The notes beneath the pieces were generated by a model. It made no database searches. It was not told the DNA's origin and worked only from the letters and a program-made list of their open reading frames with translations. A stretch of 64,000 nt of DNA from RZYY01 sp036794825 (lineage in GTDB: Bacteria; Bacteroidota; Bacteroidia; Bacteroidales; 4484-276). Made by a program: the position numbers and the translations under genes. The stretch is taken from positions 62,001 through 126,000 of the forward strand of contig DAIRGA010000001.1 in NCBI GenBank assembly GCA_036794825.1. The letters are read 5' to 3'. Below, piece after piece: positions 62,853-64,000 of this stretch (position 1 is its first letter; each line of letters opens with the position of its first letter).

Positions 62853-64000
62853 ATGGTAAAAGGTTTCAGAGGAAGGCTTTTTGATTTCCGATCCGATTCC
62901 GATATTTCCGATCTGGGAAATGGATTCCGTTTTTTTGAAGACGGGCTTCTTGTAGTGGAGAATGGAAAAGTGATTGCTGCCGGTGATTACACACAGATTA
63001 TCAAACAGATAAACCAGGAAATTGAGGTGGAATCCTTTGGGAAGAGTTTTATTTTTCCCGGTTTTGTTGATGCCCACGTTCATTCAGTGCAGACCAAAGC
63101 CATTTCTTCCCATGGCAACCAGCTGCTCGACTGGCTGGAAACCTACGTTTTTACAAACGAGAGTAAGTTTAGCGTGCCAGAATATGCTGACCATCATACC
63201 CGGTTCTTTTTCGATCAATTGCTGAAAAACGGAACCACCACGGCGGCAATATATCCCGCTGTGTTTGATGAGTCGGTGGATGCTGTTTTCAAAATTGCAC
63301 ACGAATTGAATATGCGGGTGATTGCCGGAAAGACCTGGATGGATCGTAACGCGCCACAAAATCTTATCGAAAAACCCCATCAATCCTATGAATCAACATC
63401 AATCCAAATTGAAAAATGGCATGAAAAAGGCCGCTCACACTATGCTATTACACCCCGCTACGCCATCACCTCTTCCTCGGAATCGCTCGAGTTGGCCGCT
63501 TCTCTTCTGAAAGAGCATCCCAGACTTTACGTCCAGACCCACATCTCGGAAAACAAGCAGGAAATAGAAGTGGTCAACAATCACTACAACCATCACAAAG
63601 GTTATCTCGATGTTTACGACAGTCATGGGCTTCTTACTCCCCGAACCCTTCTAGGTCATGGAATTTACCTCACCGACCCCGAGCTTCAACGGATTGCAGC
63701 AGCCGGAGCCGCCATAGTACACTGCCCCACCTCCAACCTTTTCCTGGGTAGCGGGCTTTTCGATTATCACAAGGTATTAAACCATAAAATTGCCCTCGCT
63801 ATTGGCAGCGATGTCGGTGGTGGCACAAGCTTTTCGATGCTCCGAAACCTGCATGATGCCTATAAAATCTCTGCTTTGAAAAACAATCTACGGGAAAACC
63901 ACAACGGTCATTTCACTACCCTGGATCCGCTTGAGGCCTTTTACCTGCTAACCCTTGGCGGAACAAGGTCACTTTCGCTCGATCAGTATATCGGGAACTT
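62853..64000 (+). CDS. guaD: Guanine deaminase (3' end outside window)
   Basis: The frame is open from the ATG at 62853 to the window edge (382 codons); about 50-70 residues of a usual 430-450 are missing. It is an amidohydrolase-superfamily metalloenzyme that deaminates guanine to xanthine. The metal site is visible as FPGFVDAHVHS (His75, His77), VQTHISENKQEI and GHGIYLTDPEL. HCPTSNLFLGSGLFDYHKVL and GSDVGGGTSFSML (Asp320) are characteristic of guanine deaminase rather than other amidohydrolases. The N-terminus (MVKGFRGRLFDF) is the small beta domain. It is separated by 165 bases from the GNAT gene. Confidence 0.93.
   Translation, partial: MVKGFRGRLFDFRSDSDISDLGNGFRFFEDGLLVVENGKVIAAGDYTQIIKQINQEIEVESFGKSFIFPGFVDAHVHSVQTKAISSHGNQLLDWLETYVFTNESKFSVPEYADHHTRFFFDQLLKNGTTTAAIYPAVFDESVDAVFKIAHELNMRVIAGKTWMDRNAPQNLIEKPHQSYESTSIQIEKWHEKGRSHYAITPRYAITSSSESLELAASLLKEHPRLYVQTHISENKQEIEVVNNHYNHHKGYLDVYDSHGLLTPRTLLGHGIYLTDPELQRIAAAGAAIVHCPTSNLFLGSGLFDYHKVLNHKIALAIGSDVGGGTSFSMLRNLHDAYKISALKNNLRENHNGHFTTLDPLEAFYLLTLGGTRSLSLDQYIGN

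Overview
This window reads as a Bacteroidota chromosome, most likely Bacteroidales-like, with moderate GC. The evidence is threefold. Large secreted proteins end in type IX secretion (T9SS) type A sorting domains, and a gingipain-family C25 peptidase is present. The putative promoters carry the Bacteroidota -7 element TAnnTTTG rather than TATAAT, and most starts lack a Shine-Dalgarno sequence. The gene set also fits: cobalamin-dependent methylmalonyl-CoA mutase in two subunits, class I fumarase, C69 dipeptidases, a CutC protein and an exosortase-like protein. I saw no tRNA, rRNA, CRISPR array, transposase or phage gene.

Layout. 1-4249: 5' part of a secreted multidomain protein and dnaK, both leftward. 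4250-8926: RND efflux adaptor and pump. 9160-13247: mutA-mutB. 13303-18862 (leftward): a secreted repeat protein, an EEP-family hydrolase and gyrB. 19163-22909: C25 peptidase. 23176-24066 (leftward): EamA-type transporter. 24346-27095: C69 dipeptidase and a membrane-anchored coiled-coil protein. 27126-28295 (leftward): nitroreductase and exosortase-like protein. 28573-31202: MltF-like lytic transglycosylase and an AraC-type regulator. 31375-42843: two related T9SS cargo proteins of 997 and 2755 residues. 42965-44550: MarR regulator divergent from a short-chain dehydrogenase, with a twin-palindrome operator over the promoter. 44723-47800 (leftward): fumarase and alkaline phosphatase. 47948-58862 (leftward): guaB, three SurA/parvulin-type folding factors, a MoxR ATPase and a MacB-like tripartite exporter. 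58992-64000: Nudix hydrolase, a second C69 dipeptidase (leftward), CutC, a GNAT acetyltransferase and a truncated guanine deaminase.

How the genes may work together. Much of the window concerns the cell envelope and secreted proteins: folding factors for periplasmic and outer-membrane proteins, two export pumps, peptidoglycan turnover, peptidases and giant surface or secreted proteins. Housekeeping genes (dnaK, gyrB, guaB, mutAB, fumarase) lie between them.

The most unusual signals are: (a) a two-fold repeated C-terminal module of about 155 residues, marked by GW, YWP and NTL motifs, shared by four otherwise different secreted proteins, two of which end with it and have no T9SS sorting domain; (b) a MarR/SDR pair with two identical 12-bp palindromes, one on each promoter box, where the SDR has Tyr-x6-Lys and a His at the usual Tyr site; (c) an exosortase-like protein with no visible substrate; and (d) a MacB-like export operon with a MoxR ATPase but no ABC ATPase beside it.
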